From positions 1 to 54,744 of the forward strand of contig CAKPCJ010000006.1 in NCBI GenBank assembly GCA_934141575.1: DNA of 54,744 bases, read 5' to 3'. Below, piece after piece: positions 25,915 through 34,300 of this stretch. The notes beneath the pieces were generated by a model. The model did not search any database. It was not told the DNA's origin and saw nothing but the letters and a program-made list of their open reading frames with translations. Each line of letters begins with the position of its first letter. The stretch's first letter is position 1. The DNA is from an uncultured Bacilli bacterium. Lineage in GTDB: Bacteria; Bacillota_I; Bacilli_A; RF39; UBA660. Both the position numbers and the translations under genes were made by a program.

Positions 25915-27360
25915 GGTTTTTAATTTTTCTTTTAGCTGTGTAATTCCACTAATTGCACAAACTATAAATATTGGCAAATAAGTGTAAAAATATCTTGTTC
26001 TAGCTTCAAATATTGTTGCAAAAATAGTTATTCCTATAATAGATAACATTATTACCAAGTTATATTTATTTTTATTGCAAAATACTATGTAAGGACAGAA
26101 AAATAATATAAGCAACCATATACAATTACATAGTTGTATAAATAAATCATAGTACTTGCCATCTTTATAATATATATTAGCTAAATAGTTAGAAATAATA
26201 TTATTTCTTTCTATTTTTTTATAGAAAAATACGCCTTCGTTACCCCATGTGAAACTTCCATCATTAAAGTTAAGTAGCGTTTTTTTTGTAAAAAATGTTA
26301 CAGTTTCTCCAAAGTTCCTATTTAATAACCTTGCCTTAAATTTTTCTATATTGTAATTATCATCATGAGATATCGTTTCGTTTACATCTTGTTTACTATA
26401 AGCTCCTGATGTATAATCATTTTGCCCTTGTGCTAGAAAATGATATATATTTGTTGGCTTAGCGTATATTGACTTGCTAAAATCCAGAATTTCATAGGCA
26501 TATAAATTTACAGAGTACGATAGTAAAACTGCTAATACTATTGATGAGCTCGCTATTAGAATATCTTTTATTTTATATCCTTTTATATTAAATATTTCCA
26601 CTATTAATATTGCTAATAAAATAATTATAGTCGTTGGCTTTATAAGATATCCAAATGCTGATAATAATGAAATTATTGTAAAGTAATACCACTTCTTATT
26701 CTTTTTTGTATAAAAGTATAATATTAATATTGGAATTAATATTGTAAATGTATCCGAATACGGAATAACAAACCAAGGATTTAGTAGGATTGCAGGTATT
26801 ATTATTACGTAGCTAAATATAGCTTTCCTATTACCAAATATGTTTCTTACTGTTAAACTAGTAAATACTCCTGATAAACTTACTAAAACACAGTTAAATA
26901 TTATTATAAACATATAATTTTTACCTAATAATGGTGTGTTTTTTAATATTACGTATATTAATGTTATAAATATATTATTAGGGCATAATGTTAAATAATA
27001 ATTTGATTTAAGTGTATTAGTTTTTAAAAATAAATTTGATGCCTCATTAATTGCTAAAACATCCCAATCCGTGTAAAAAAACATAAAATACGCTAATAAA
27101 ATTTCAATAAGAAACATGATTGTACTTATTAAAATCAAGCTTTTTTTATATTTTTTATCCTCTATTTCATCTTTTCTATTTAGTAAAAAATAATATATTG
27201 AAAATAATGGAATGATCAAAAATATTAAAATTGCTATATTTGGTATCAAAAAATTTCTCTTTAAATGATAATCCATACCATCAAAGAAGAATAATATTGA
27301 TAAAACTATTGCAAATATTACTATAAATATTATTGGTACTATTTTTTTTATTATTTTCAT
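25903..27360 (-). CDS. Polytopic membrane protein, GT-C type glycosyltransferase (ArnT/PMT-like)
   Basis: 485 residues with about 11-12 hydrophobic helices. The first external loop has the pattern FFYTDWDVLAINEASNLFL, with acidic residues where GT-C enzymes (PMT/ArnT family) hold their catalytic Asp, and a later segment LLNPWFVIPYSDTFTILIPILILYFY is typical of this fold. The external loop at about 300-370 (YHFLAQGQNDYTSGAYSKQD) resembles those of mannosyltransferase-like proteins. It would use a polyprenyl-phosphate sugar at the outer membrane face. Substrate unknown. It is encoded after the sigma-factor gene, with a weak promoter of its own, and overlaps the crp-type gene convergently. Confidence 0.65.
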   Translation of the reverse strand: MKIIKKIVPIIFIVIFAIVLSILFFFDGMDYHLKRNFLIPNIAILIFLIIPLFSIYYFLLNRKDEIEDKKYKKSLILISTIMFLIEILLAYFMFFYTDWDVLAINEASNLFLKTNTLKSNYYLTLCPNNIFITLIYVILKNTPLLGKNYMFIIIFNCVLVSLSGVFTSLTVRNIFGNRKAIFSYVIIIPAILLNPWFVIPYSDTFTILIPILILYFYTKKNKKWYYFTIISLLSAFGYLIKPTTIIILLAILIVEIFNIKGYKIKDILIASSSIVLAVLLSYSVNLYAYEILDFSKSIYAKPTNIYHFLAQGQNDYTSGAYSKQDVNETISHDDNYNIEKFKARLLNRNFGETVTFFTKKTLLNFNDGSFTWGNEGVFFYKKIERNNIISNYLANIYYKDGKYYDLFIQLCNCIWLLILFFCPYIVFCNKNKYNLVIMLSIIGITIFATIFEARTRYFYTYLPIFIVCAISGITQLKEKLKTLKK

Positions 27361-27384
27361 AAAATACTCCTAATCCTATATAAA

Positions 27385-27413
27385 AGTATATCATGTATAT
27401 TAATATTTATAAA
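27385..27413 (-). promoter_or_regulatory. Possible promoter of the GT-C membrane gene
   Basis: TTTATA (27413-27408), 17-nt spacer, TATACT (27390-27385). Both hexamers are mediocre matches. Confidence 0.35.
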
Positions 27414-27449
27414 TATTATTTTTTGTTAATTTAAATTTGTATATCATAA

Positions 27450-28709
27450 TCATTTCCTATATTTTTTTACTTTTTCTGTTTCAATTATACTATTTATAGC
27501 TATATTAATTCTTCTTTTATATTCTAAAAATACATTTTTAAGTATTTCTGCTATTTCTTTTTTTGGAATTTCTAAAAGTTTTGAAATTGATTCAATTGAA
27601 AAATATTTATTATCAACGTATCCTAAACTCAAGGATACTACAATAGCATCCTTAGGTGATAAACTTTTAAGTATTTCATCAAAGCCACTATTTTTCAACA
27701 TCTCAAGCATTTCAATATATTCTTTTTCAGTTAATATCTCTTTGCTTTGTTTGATTGATTCAGACCCTTCTGATTTAATACTTGATTTGTGGTGCTTATT
27801 TGTTTTTGACTCTTCTAAAGGTTTTGTTTTGTCTATTACTGGGGTTGAATTATACTTCATAACTTTTCCTTCCAAAAGTGTTCTAATTTCAGAGATTAAT
27901 TTAACTCTTTGTTCAACTTGAAGAAGATAGAATTTTTCTTCAATTAACTCTTGTACTTCATTTGGTAATAACTTTATTGCCTCGTCTACTTTTTCTTTTG
28001 AATATTTTTTTAAATAATCATATATAGACTTTAATCCCAATTCTTTAATTTGAGCATCATGAAGCTCTATATATCCTTTTTTATTGAGAACTGCCGCTAT
28101 TCTACTTACATTTCCCCTTACTATCCTAGAAATATACGATTGCGATACACCAGTTATTTTTGAAATTTCATGCTGCATATATACTTTATTATTTTTAAAA
28201 CCAAAAGCTAGCTCAACAATAGTTCTATCCCTTTCTGAAAGCGAATCTACAATTTCGTTTATTTTTTTAAATAGTTCTTTTTTTTCATAATCTTCTTCAA
28301 AATGCACATTAATGTCTTTAAGCACATTTTCAAGTTTTAATTCACCATCATCAGAGTCTGCTAAGACATCTTCTAGATTTACATTATTAATGTCTTTTTT
28401 GCTTTTTCTAAGTGACATAAGAATTTCATTATATATGCATCTCGTTGCATACGTTGCAAATGAAATTCCCTTTTCAAGTTCATAACTATCCACGGCTTTA
28501 ATTAATCCAAAACAGCCTATTTGTACCAAATCATCTTTTCCTTTAATATTTGAAAATTGTTTAAGTACAATGTAATACACTAAACGTATATTATGATTAA
28601 TTATTTTTTCTCTTGCTTGTTGATTCCCTTTTTTATATTCTCTAAAACATTCTTCTATTTCTTCTTTTGATAAAGCTTTAGGAACACGCATTCCTTCTAA
28701 AGTTTCCAT
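27450..28709 (-). CDS. SigE/SigK-like sigma-70 family factor with C-terminal extension
   Basis: 419 residues, well beyond the 230-260 of SigE/SigK. Region 2 covers about 36-102 (IRLVYYIVLKQF, DDLVQIGCFGLIKAVDSY, GISFATYATRCIYNEILMSLRK); region 3 is lacking as in SigE/SigK; region 4 covers about 150-205 (LSERDRTIVELAFGF, ISKITGVSQSYISRIVRG). Then come a helical stretch (220-285), a polar linker (286-325) and a second segment at about 345-410 (LSPKDAIVVSLSLGYVDN, SISKLLEIPKKEIAEILK) that looks like another sigma region 4. The frame opens at a GTG further upstream, but ATG at 28709 follows GGTGA. Likely a developmental or stress sigma factor; whether the organism sporulates cannot be told. Confidence 0.8.
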   Translation of the reverse strand: METLEGMRVPKALSKEEIEECFREYKKGNQQAREKIINHNIRLVYYIVLKQFSNIKGKDDLVQIGCFGLIKAVDSYELEKGISFATYATRCIYNEILMSLRKSKKDINNVNLEDVLADSDDGELKLENVLKDINVHFEEDYEKKELFKKINEIVDSLSERDRTIVELAFGFKNNKVYMQHEISKITGVSQSYISRIVRGNVSRIAAVLNKKGYIELHDAQIKELGLKSIYDYLKKYSKEKVDEAIKLLPNEVQELIEEKFYLLQVEQRVKLISEIRTLLEGKVMKYNSTPVIDKTKPLEESKTNKHHKSSIKSEGSESIKQSKEILTEKEYIEMLEMLKNSGFDEILKSLSPKDAIVVSLSLGYVDNKYFSIESISKLLEIPKKEIAEILKNVFLEYKRRINIAINSIIETEKVKKYRK

Positions 28710-28739
28710 TTTTTTCACCACGCTTTAAATATGGTTTTT

Positions 28740-28768
28740 ATTATATCATAAACTTAAGCTTTTGTAAA
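28740..28768 (-). promoter_or_regulatory. Promoter of the sigma-factor gene
   Basis: TTTACA (28768-28763), 17-nt spacer ending in TGA, TATAAT (28745-28740): extended -10 promoter 31 nt before the ATG at 28709. Confidence 0.65.
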
Positions 28769-28787
28769 AAATATAATATGGTTATTC

Positions 28788-29189
28788 CTAATAATTAGAA
28801 GCTTTATATAAAGTTTTGTTCTTTTCTAAATAGCTAGATACTATTTCTTCCATCATTGGTGTATATTTTAAATACTTGCCATTTAAATTATCTTCATTTA
28901 ATAAGCTACTTATATTTATAGTATCATTGGTTTCTATTCCTCTATGGTACAAAAGGCCGCATAACTTAAACACTAAAATGCTTTTATCTAATTGCCTACA
29001 ATAAAGGCCTGAGTCATATGATGAATATGTTAAATCATGTAATAAGCAATCAAAGCCTTCTATGTTTTTATAGTCATACATCGTCTTCATTAGTCTATCT
29101 CTATTAAATTTAGTTTCACCATTTTTAGTCATTACACAACAAAATAGTTTCAATAGTTGATTCGAATTCAAATTTTTTTGTTCTTTCAT
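28788..29189 (-). CDS. Small protein of unknown function upstream of the sigma factor
   Basis: 133 residues, not recognised. It is soluble, helical and Cys-containing (LLKLFCCVMTKNG, GFDCLLHD, DSGLYCRQLD, FKLCGLLYH). No signal peptide, membrane helix or known motif is visible. RBS AAGGAGAA precedes the ATG. The gene lies 79 nt upstream of the sigma-factor start in the same direction; the sigma gene has its own promoter, so cotranscription is possible but not required. An isolated position next to a developmental-type sigma factor could mean a regulatory role, which is speculation. Confidence 0.6.
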   Translation of the reverse strand: MKEQKNLNSNQLLKLFCCVMTKNGETKFNRDRLMKTMYDYKNIEGFDCLLHDLTYSSYDSGLYCRQLDKSILVFKLCGLLYHRGIETNDTINISSLLNEDNLNGKYLKYTPMMEEIVSSYLEKNKTLYKASNY

Positions 29190-29246
29190 AATTATTCTCC
29201 TTTTTATAATAATGTATTAATTCTAGTATTTATTTATTAATAAATT

Positions 29247-29253
29247 TGTCGAA
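29247..29253 (-). promoter_or_regulatory. Sequence matching a Spo0A box
   Basis: TTCGACA on the minus strand, 58 nt upstream of the 133-residue unknown gene. It equals the 0A-box consensus of B. subtilis. A seven-base match in an AT-rich genome can arise by chance, and no spo0A is in the window. Confidence 0.2.
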
Positions 29254-29315
29254 ATATGTAGTATTAATTATTTTTTTATGGAGTACTAATATATCACTTG
29301 TTCAAAAATAATGCA

Positions 29316-29340
29316 ATAAAAAATGGATTTACTCATCCAT
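29316..29340 (-). terminator. Terminator after VanZ gene
   Basis: Stem ATGGAT/ATCCAT (29335-29340 with 29323-29328), followed by TTTTTTATT on the minus strand and overlapping the stop codon. Confidence 0.75.
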
Positions 29341-29802
29341 TTTACGCAAAGTTATCTTCTTTATAACTGATGTTGTTAATACTATCCCAAGAAAACTTCC
29401 ACATGTATCTAAAAACACATCTCTTGCTTCTCCTGATCTACCTATTACAAACAACTGATGTATTTCATCGCTACATGCATATAACATACATATCAACGTA
29501 GAAACTATTATCATATCCTTATATGTTAATTTAAATTCTTTCATTAGTAGAAGTACTAATATTCCTAATATAAAATATACTGACAAATGTGCTAATTTTC
29601 TTATTGGGAAAACAGCAATCTCTTTAATTTCTGATATTTTAGATTCTGTTGCATTTTTATTAAAAAACTCATATATTTTTATTACTGTTCTATCAATTAC
29701 CCCATTACTAACTTTAGTCGATTGATTAGCTTCTTGGTTAGAAAATAAAAATATAACTATCATTAAAGATATAACTAAAATACTATATATTATCTTTTTC
29801 AT
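29329..29802 (-). CDS. VanZ family membrane protein
   Basis: 157 residues, four membrane helices (about 4-21, 69-89, 95-114, 128-146). The family signature is FLFSNQEANQST after helix 1, FPIRKLAHLSVYFILGILV, and YACSDEIHQLFVIGRSGEARDVFLDTCGSFLGI. VanZ-like proteins are found in glycopeptide-resistance and capsule clusters; low-level teicoplanin resistance is reported for VanZ of Tn1546, the mechanism being unknown. Overlaps the upstream acyltransferase gene by 20 nt and closes this unit before a terminator. Confidence 0.88.
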   Translation of the reverse strand: MKKIIYSILVISLMIVIFLFSNQEANQSTKVSNGVIDRTVIKIYEFFNKNATESKISEIKEIAVFPIRKLAHLSVYFILGILVLLLMKEFKLTYKDMIIVSTLICMLYACSDEIHQLFVIGRSGEARDVFLDTCGSFLGIVLTTSVIKKITLRKMDE

Positions 29803-30916
29803 TCCTTATCAATACTCTTTCAAACAAATTATCAACTTTTTTCACTATTATATCAAATATTTTTTCTATTTTAATAAATAATTTTGTGCTTGATATAAAT
29901 TTGAATAACTTTTGCCTTACTAAGTCAATAATTACACATGATGTAAATACTGATATTGTAAAGAATATGTAATCTAATATAAAATATAATATTCCACTTT
30001 CTGCATATTTTAAAGAATTAAAAATTCCTTTATATAATGTTTCTCTCATATACACATTTTCATGTATTAAATATACTGCAAAAGTACAAGATGCTACTAC
30101 ACCTATAAATTTAGATATATTTTTCCCATTTATATTTAATCCTTTAAAGATAAAGAATACGCATAAAGAGCTTATAAATATTAATACTGAATTATATTGA
30201 TATATCCTATCTATTCTAGTTAGTATTTCAATACTATTAGAGAAAACATTACTTCCTATTGTTTTTGATAGCATGCATATTAACGTAATAAATATATAAA
30301 TTAATATTAAGTATATTTTTTTAGGTTTAAAGTTATCAAGATACTTTCTTATATAAGCTGCTACTAAATAAAGTATTATAAACCATATAATTCCATATCC
30401 ATTTGTTGCATCAAGTGATGCACCTTCTGGCAATATTAGAACCATTACTGAAAATATAAAAACGTTTATTGCAATTAATAACGCGTGACTTTTTTGATTC
30501 ATGCCTTTTATCAATATATTTAGGTATGGAGACAAAAGATACATTAAAAGGTATACAGTAATAAACCAATATACCTTTATAGATATTGGTAAAAATGTCG
30601 CTCCTATTCCATATGATGGCATTCCTTTGCACGATATAATTGCTACAATAAACATAGTTATTGAATAAAATAACACTTCTATCCATAATTTAATGAATTT
30701 CTTAATTTTAAATTTACTATCTATTAAAAAATAACCACTTATTAATACGTATAGATTAACTGAAATCATACACGCTATTTCCATGAACCAAACAACATAT
30801 TTCATATTTGATTGTATGGTTAAAGCATTACCCTTGCCTAAGTAATGTAATGTAAGTATCATTAACATAGATATAATTCTTAATAAATCTAATGAATAAT
30901 TTCTTTCTTTTTTCAT
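29783..30916 (-). CDS. Acyltransferase 3 family membrane protein (OafA/WecH-like)
   Basis: 377 residues, about ten membrane helices. The family start is NYSLDLLRIISMLMILTLHYLGKG with the His of the first helix, then the loop with LYVLISGYFLIDSKFKIKKFIKLW, and late helices TFAVYLIHENVYMRETL. These enzymes move acyl groups (often acetyl) onto surface sugars at the outer face. It is downstream of promoter copy A, and is translated together with VanZ (20-nt overlap). Confidence 0.88.
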   Translation of the reverse strand: MKKERNYSLDLLRIISMLMILTLHYLGKGNALTIQSNMKYVVWFMEIACMISVNLYVLISGYFLIDSKFKIKKFIKLWIEVLFYSITMFIVAIISCKGMPSYGIGATFLPISIKVYWFITVYLLMYLLSPYLNILIKGMNQKSHALLIAINVFIFSVMVLILPEGASLDATNGYGIIWFIILYLVAAYIRKYLDNFKPKKIYLILIYIFITLICMLSKTIGSNVFSNSIEILTRIDRIYQYNSVLIFISSLCVFFIFKGLNINGKNISKFIGVVASCTFAVYLIHENVYMRETLYKGIFNSLKYAESGILYFILDYIFFTISVFTSCVIIDLVRQKLFKFISSTKLFIKIEKIFDIIVKKVDNLFERVLIRNEKDNI

Positions 30917-30929
30917 GATATCAAACTCC

Positions 30930-30966
30930 TATTAAAATCAGAATTATTATATCATAAAATCAAAAA
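30930..30966 (-). promoter_or_regulatory. Promoter repeat copy A (extended -10)
   Basis: On the minus strand the block TTTTATGATATAATAA (TATAAT 30951-30946, with TGn) is shared with copies B and C. With copy B the likeness continues through the RBS (TAGGAGTTTGATATCATGAA). The -35 side is only a T run because the Wzx terminator lies immediately upstream. It drives the acyltransferase and VanZ genes. Confidence 0.65.
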
Positions 30967-30970
30967 AATA

Positions 30971-31003
30971 AAAAAATATTTATGACTAAAAATCATAAAT
31001 ATT
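30971..31003 (-). terminator. Terminator after the Wzx flippase gene
   Basis: 11-bp perfect stem AATATTTATGA/TCATAAATATT (30993-31003 with 30975-30985) and a T run on the minus strand; ends the long glycan operon. Confidence 0.8.
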
Positions 31004-31018
31004 CTTTTAAAATAAAGC

Positions 31019-32566
31019 TTATTTTATTTTACTTTTAAAAATTTTTTTCGTATATTGACTACCAATGTTTTTTAAGTATGAAAAGTATTCAGAATTTTTA
31101 TATATCAATATTATAATTGCGGCATATATTATAAATGCCACTAATATTTCTAATAGTAATTTTAGAAGTAAACTTGAAACAGTAATATATTTTTTTATAA
31201 ATAAAACTAATATAATAATTATGCATGTTACAAAAGTATATTTAAAAAAATCAACTAGATAGTTTTTCCAAGAAACCTTAAACCCTTTTTTATATAGAAT
31301 ATACGGCTGATACCAAAATGTTGTTAACAAATCACTTATTAGTGTTCCTAAGAATACACCTACAATTCCATACTGCTTTACAAAAATAATTGATAATACT
31401 AAATTTATTATTGCTCTTATTATTGTGCTATATTTATCGTTCCAAAATATTCCTAGTGCATATTTGAATGTACCGATGACATTTTTCATAGATAGTAAAT
31501 AAAAGTTTATCATGATAATCACTACCGTAAAATTATCTAGCAAATATTTTTTACCAAATGATAACTGTATAAATGTGTTTATACAACTTGATGTCATAAC
31601 CACACAAAATGATGATATTATAAAATCTATAAAATGCACTTTTTTAAATAAATCGTATGTTTTAGAGGCTTCTTCCTTAACTGCCAAATTTCCTACACTT
31701 GCTACAATAGCGTTAAATATTTGCCCTATAAAATTGCTTAATGCATTGATTACCAAACAATAATTTGAGTATAATCCTACAGCTATTAGATTTACATATT
31801 TAGAAATTATTATGTTATCTGTCCCATTTATAATAACCGTACCCACTTGGTTGCAGAAAAGTGCATACACATTTTTAAAAATTTGTCTGCTGTCTTTTTT
31901 TTCTAGGTTATATCCTTTTGTATTTTTTATATATGGATATAGTTTATCAGCTTTAATGGAAATTAAAATATTAATTATTAGTTTAAATGCAATCTGTATG
32001 GTTAAATAGACTATAAAATTTCTAAATATTATTAATGAAATACTCATTAAAATTGTCATAATTATCTTACCAATTATTTGATAATAATTACATATATAAT
32101 TCTTTTGCATTGCATTTAATATTGAGGATTTATATACGAAAAGATAAGAAAATACGCTATCAAGTAAATATAACACATATATTAAATTTAAATGCTCTAT
32201 AACCGCTCCTTCATTAATAAAAAACTTTAAATTTGGAATAATAATTAATCCTACGCTTAATATGACTAACGCTATAATATTATAGCACTTTTTATAAAAA
32301 TTCATATATTTTCTTATTTTTTCTTCATCATTATCAGCAATCGGTTTATACATTGCATATATAATCGCACTACCAATTCCTAATTCGGCTAATGAAAATA
32401 TTGTCAATATATTTGTAAATAACCCATTAACTCCTAAGTATTCTTCAGATAATGTCTTTACAAATATGAAACGACAAATATAGTTTAGAAAAATCGTTAA
32501 AATTTGTGTTATTAACGAAAACGATACATTTTTTATTGATAATTTTGTTCTTGATTCTTCTTTCAT
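31019..32566 (-). CDS. Wzx-type polysaccharide flippase (MATE/PST family)
   Basis: 515 residues, about 12-14 membrane helices. The N terminus NVSFSLITQILTIFLNYICRFIFVKTLSEEYLGVNGLFTNIL is typical of PST-type exporters in capsule loci, followed by SLAELGIGSAIIYAMYKPIADNDEEKIRKYMNFY. It flips undecaprenyl-linked repeat units across the membrane. It overlaps the GT2 gene by 4 nt (ATGA) and is the last gene of the glycan operon. Confidence 0.9.
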   Translation of the reverse strand: MKEESRTKLSIKNVSFSLITQILTIFLNYICRFIFVKTLSEEYLGVNGLFTNILTIFSLAELGIGSAIIYAMYKPIADNDEEKIRKYMNFYKKCYNIIALVILSVGLIIIPNLKFFINEGAVIEHLNLIYVLYLLDSVFSYLFVYKSSILNAMQKNYICNYYQIIGKIIMTILMSISLIIFRNFIVYLTIQIAFKLIINILISIKADKLYPYIKNTKGYNLEKKDSRQIFKNVYALFCNQVGTVIINGTDNIIISKYVNLIAVGLYSNYCLVINALSNFIGQIFNAIVASVGNLAVKEEASKTYDLFKKVHFIDFIISSFCVVMTSSCINTFIQLSFGKKYLLDNFTVVIIMINFYLLSMKNVIGTFKYALGIFWNDKYSTIIRAIINLVLSIIFVKQYGIVGVFLGTLISDLLTTFWYQPYILYKKGFKVSWKNYLVDFFKYTFVTCIIIILVLFIKKYITVSSLLLKLLLEILVAFIIYAAIIILIYKNSEYFSYLKNIGSQYTKKIFKSKIK

Positions 32567-33507
32567 TTTATCACCTTAAAATATGTGTATGTAAATATAG
32601 ATATTAATGTTGAACTAATTTTTACCCTTGCAGGTATAGAATCATCTAACCATACATACCTTATATTGTTTCTCATTTGTCTAATCATTTTTCTTTCAAA
32701 ATCTTTATGTTTAGTTTTACTGTTTATTGATGTAATAAAATATGTTTTACATGCTGTAAAATAATTCGATTTAATTTTATTTGATAACTTTGGATACATA
32801 ATTAGTAAATCATTTTTCCTATTTTCAAAGGCATCAAATGTTTCTATATTAACTTCCTTGTTTAAATTGCTTGTAATCGAATTTTCGTGTAATACGTAGT
32901 AGTACAATGGCGTTGAATCTACAACTATTTTATCAGACTTATTTATTAATTTATATATTGTATATAAATCTTCTAAAAATTTTCCTTCTGGGAATTTAAT
33001 ATTTTCAAATAAGTTTTTATCAAATAATTTATTACATGCGAAATTATCAAAACTCACATGATTAAGTAGCATATCCGTAGCTTGTTCACTTGTCAATACT
33101 TTTCTTTCGGATTTGAAATTGCATTCCCTTATAATATCATTCTCTACCAAATACCAACCACATACAGCTATTTGTGCATTATTATCTTCAAGCATTTCTA
33201 TTAGAGTGCTAAACATATTTTTGCTTGCATAATCATCACTATCGATAAATCCTATGTATTTTCCACTAGACTTTTGTATGCCATAATTTCTAGCACTCGA
33301 TAGTCCCCCGTTTTCTTTACTATATATTTTTATCCTGTTATCTTTTTTTGCTATTTCTTTTGCTATTTCTAAAGAATTGTCTTTAGAACCATCATCCACA
33401 ACTATTATTTCAATATTTTCATAAGTTTGTTCTATAAGTGAATTTAAACATTTTTTTAAATACTTACTAGTATTATAAACTGGAACTATAATCGAAACAC
33501 GATTCAT
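32563..33507 (-). CDS. Glycosyltransferase family 2
   Basis: 314 residues. GT-A fold: NRVSIIVPVYNTSKYLKKCLNSLIEQTYENIEIIVVDDGS, then GLSSARNYGIQKSSGKYIGFIDSDDYASKNMF with the DXD-like metal site SDD, and the acceptor region. It has no clear membrane span. It adds a sugar to the undecaprenyl-linked repeat unit in the cytoplasm; the sugar cannot be told. Lies between the decayed acyltransferase and the flippase. Confidence 0.93.
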   Translation of the reverse strand: MNRVSIIVPVYNTSKYLKKCLNSLIEQTYENIEIIVVDDGSKDNSLEIAKEIAKKDNRIKIYSKENGGLSSARNYGIQKSSGKYIGFIDSDDYASKNMFSTLIEMLEDNNAQIAVCGWYLVENDIIRECNFKSERKVLTSEQATDMLLNHVSFDNFACNKLFDKNLFENIKFPEGKFLEDLYTIYKLINKSDKIVVDSTPLYYYVLHENSITSNLNKEVNIETFDAFENRKNDLLIMYPKLSNKIKSNYFTACKTYFITSINSKTKHKDFERKMIRQMRNNIRYVWLDDSIPARVKISSTLISIFTYTYFKVIK

Positions 33508-33535
33508 TTTAACACCTCAATATCATTAATATTTG

Positions 33536-34300
33536 TTACTTTTCAATTTTGTTTATTATTGGTATATATTTAAGCATTTTACCAAAATATCCACATATGA
33601 TTGTTATACTTACAGGTCTAACTAAATTGAACCAAATGCTATAATTAAAATGGCATTGTACCACCAGAAATTCTATTATTTTTGGCATAATTGTATAACC
33701 TAATATCCAATTTAAATAATATATTGTTATTGTATTATCACCTATTGTTGAAATAAAATTTGCAATATATTTTGGAAAAGATATTTTATAACTTATTTTG
33801 TATATGAACATAAATACTGATATACTCATAATCATAACTGGTAAACTATTATATTGTGCATACACTCCGCCAATTGTTGCACCACTATTCATGCTTGAAA
33901 TATACCAATCAAATTCCAACATAAATAAACTTAGTACAAAAGCAATTATTATATACCTAAATTTAAATCGATATATTTTTTCTAAATTATATTTAGCTAT
34001 AATGATGGTCGTGATACATGGCCAAAAAATAAATTGTAAAAATATCTTAAACAGTTTTTTTTAAATTTTCTTATAATCATAATTTTTGTTTAGTATTAAC
34101 GCTCCGTTCACCATAAAGAAAAGAGGAACACCTGCTGCACATATATCTACTAACATTTTTTTTAGAATATCAAATGATAACACATTAGTATATTCAACGT
34201 TAACGCCAGAACAAGAAAAATGAATTGCTACAATCATACAAGCTGCTATAAATTTTAATATATCTACGTATATATATCTTTTTTTCTTAGTTTTATCCTT
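33536..34300 (-). pseudogene. Decayed acyltransferase 3 gene (no start codon, internal TAA)
   Basis: Reading the minus strand from 34300 gives a continuous acyltransferase-like frame: KKRYIYVDILKFIAACMIVA, then IHFSCSGV, then AAGVPLFFMVNGALILNKNY, a TAA at 34063-34061, and, in the same frame, KKLFKIFLQFIFWPCITTII and the remaining helices to the stop at 33536. A single T-to-A change (TTA to TAA) would explain the stop. In addition no ATG, GTG or TTG opens the frame after the two stops at 34318-34313, so the start is lost too. The downstream piece from ATG 33922 (128 residues) could only make a C-terminal fragment. Two other intact family members are present in this locus. Confidence 0.8.

Noticed and set aside
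27403..27418. AATATTTATAAATATT palindrome followed by T residues on the plus strand
   Set aside because: No plus-strand gene ends there, and on the minus strand it is preceded, not followed, by the run. It looks like AT-rich sequence next to the promoter of the membrane gene.
33536..33922. The 128-residue open frame as an independent small membrane protein
   Set aside because: It is the exact in-frame continuation of an acyltransferase sequence upstream that is broken by a TAA, so it is better read as part of a pseudogene.
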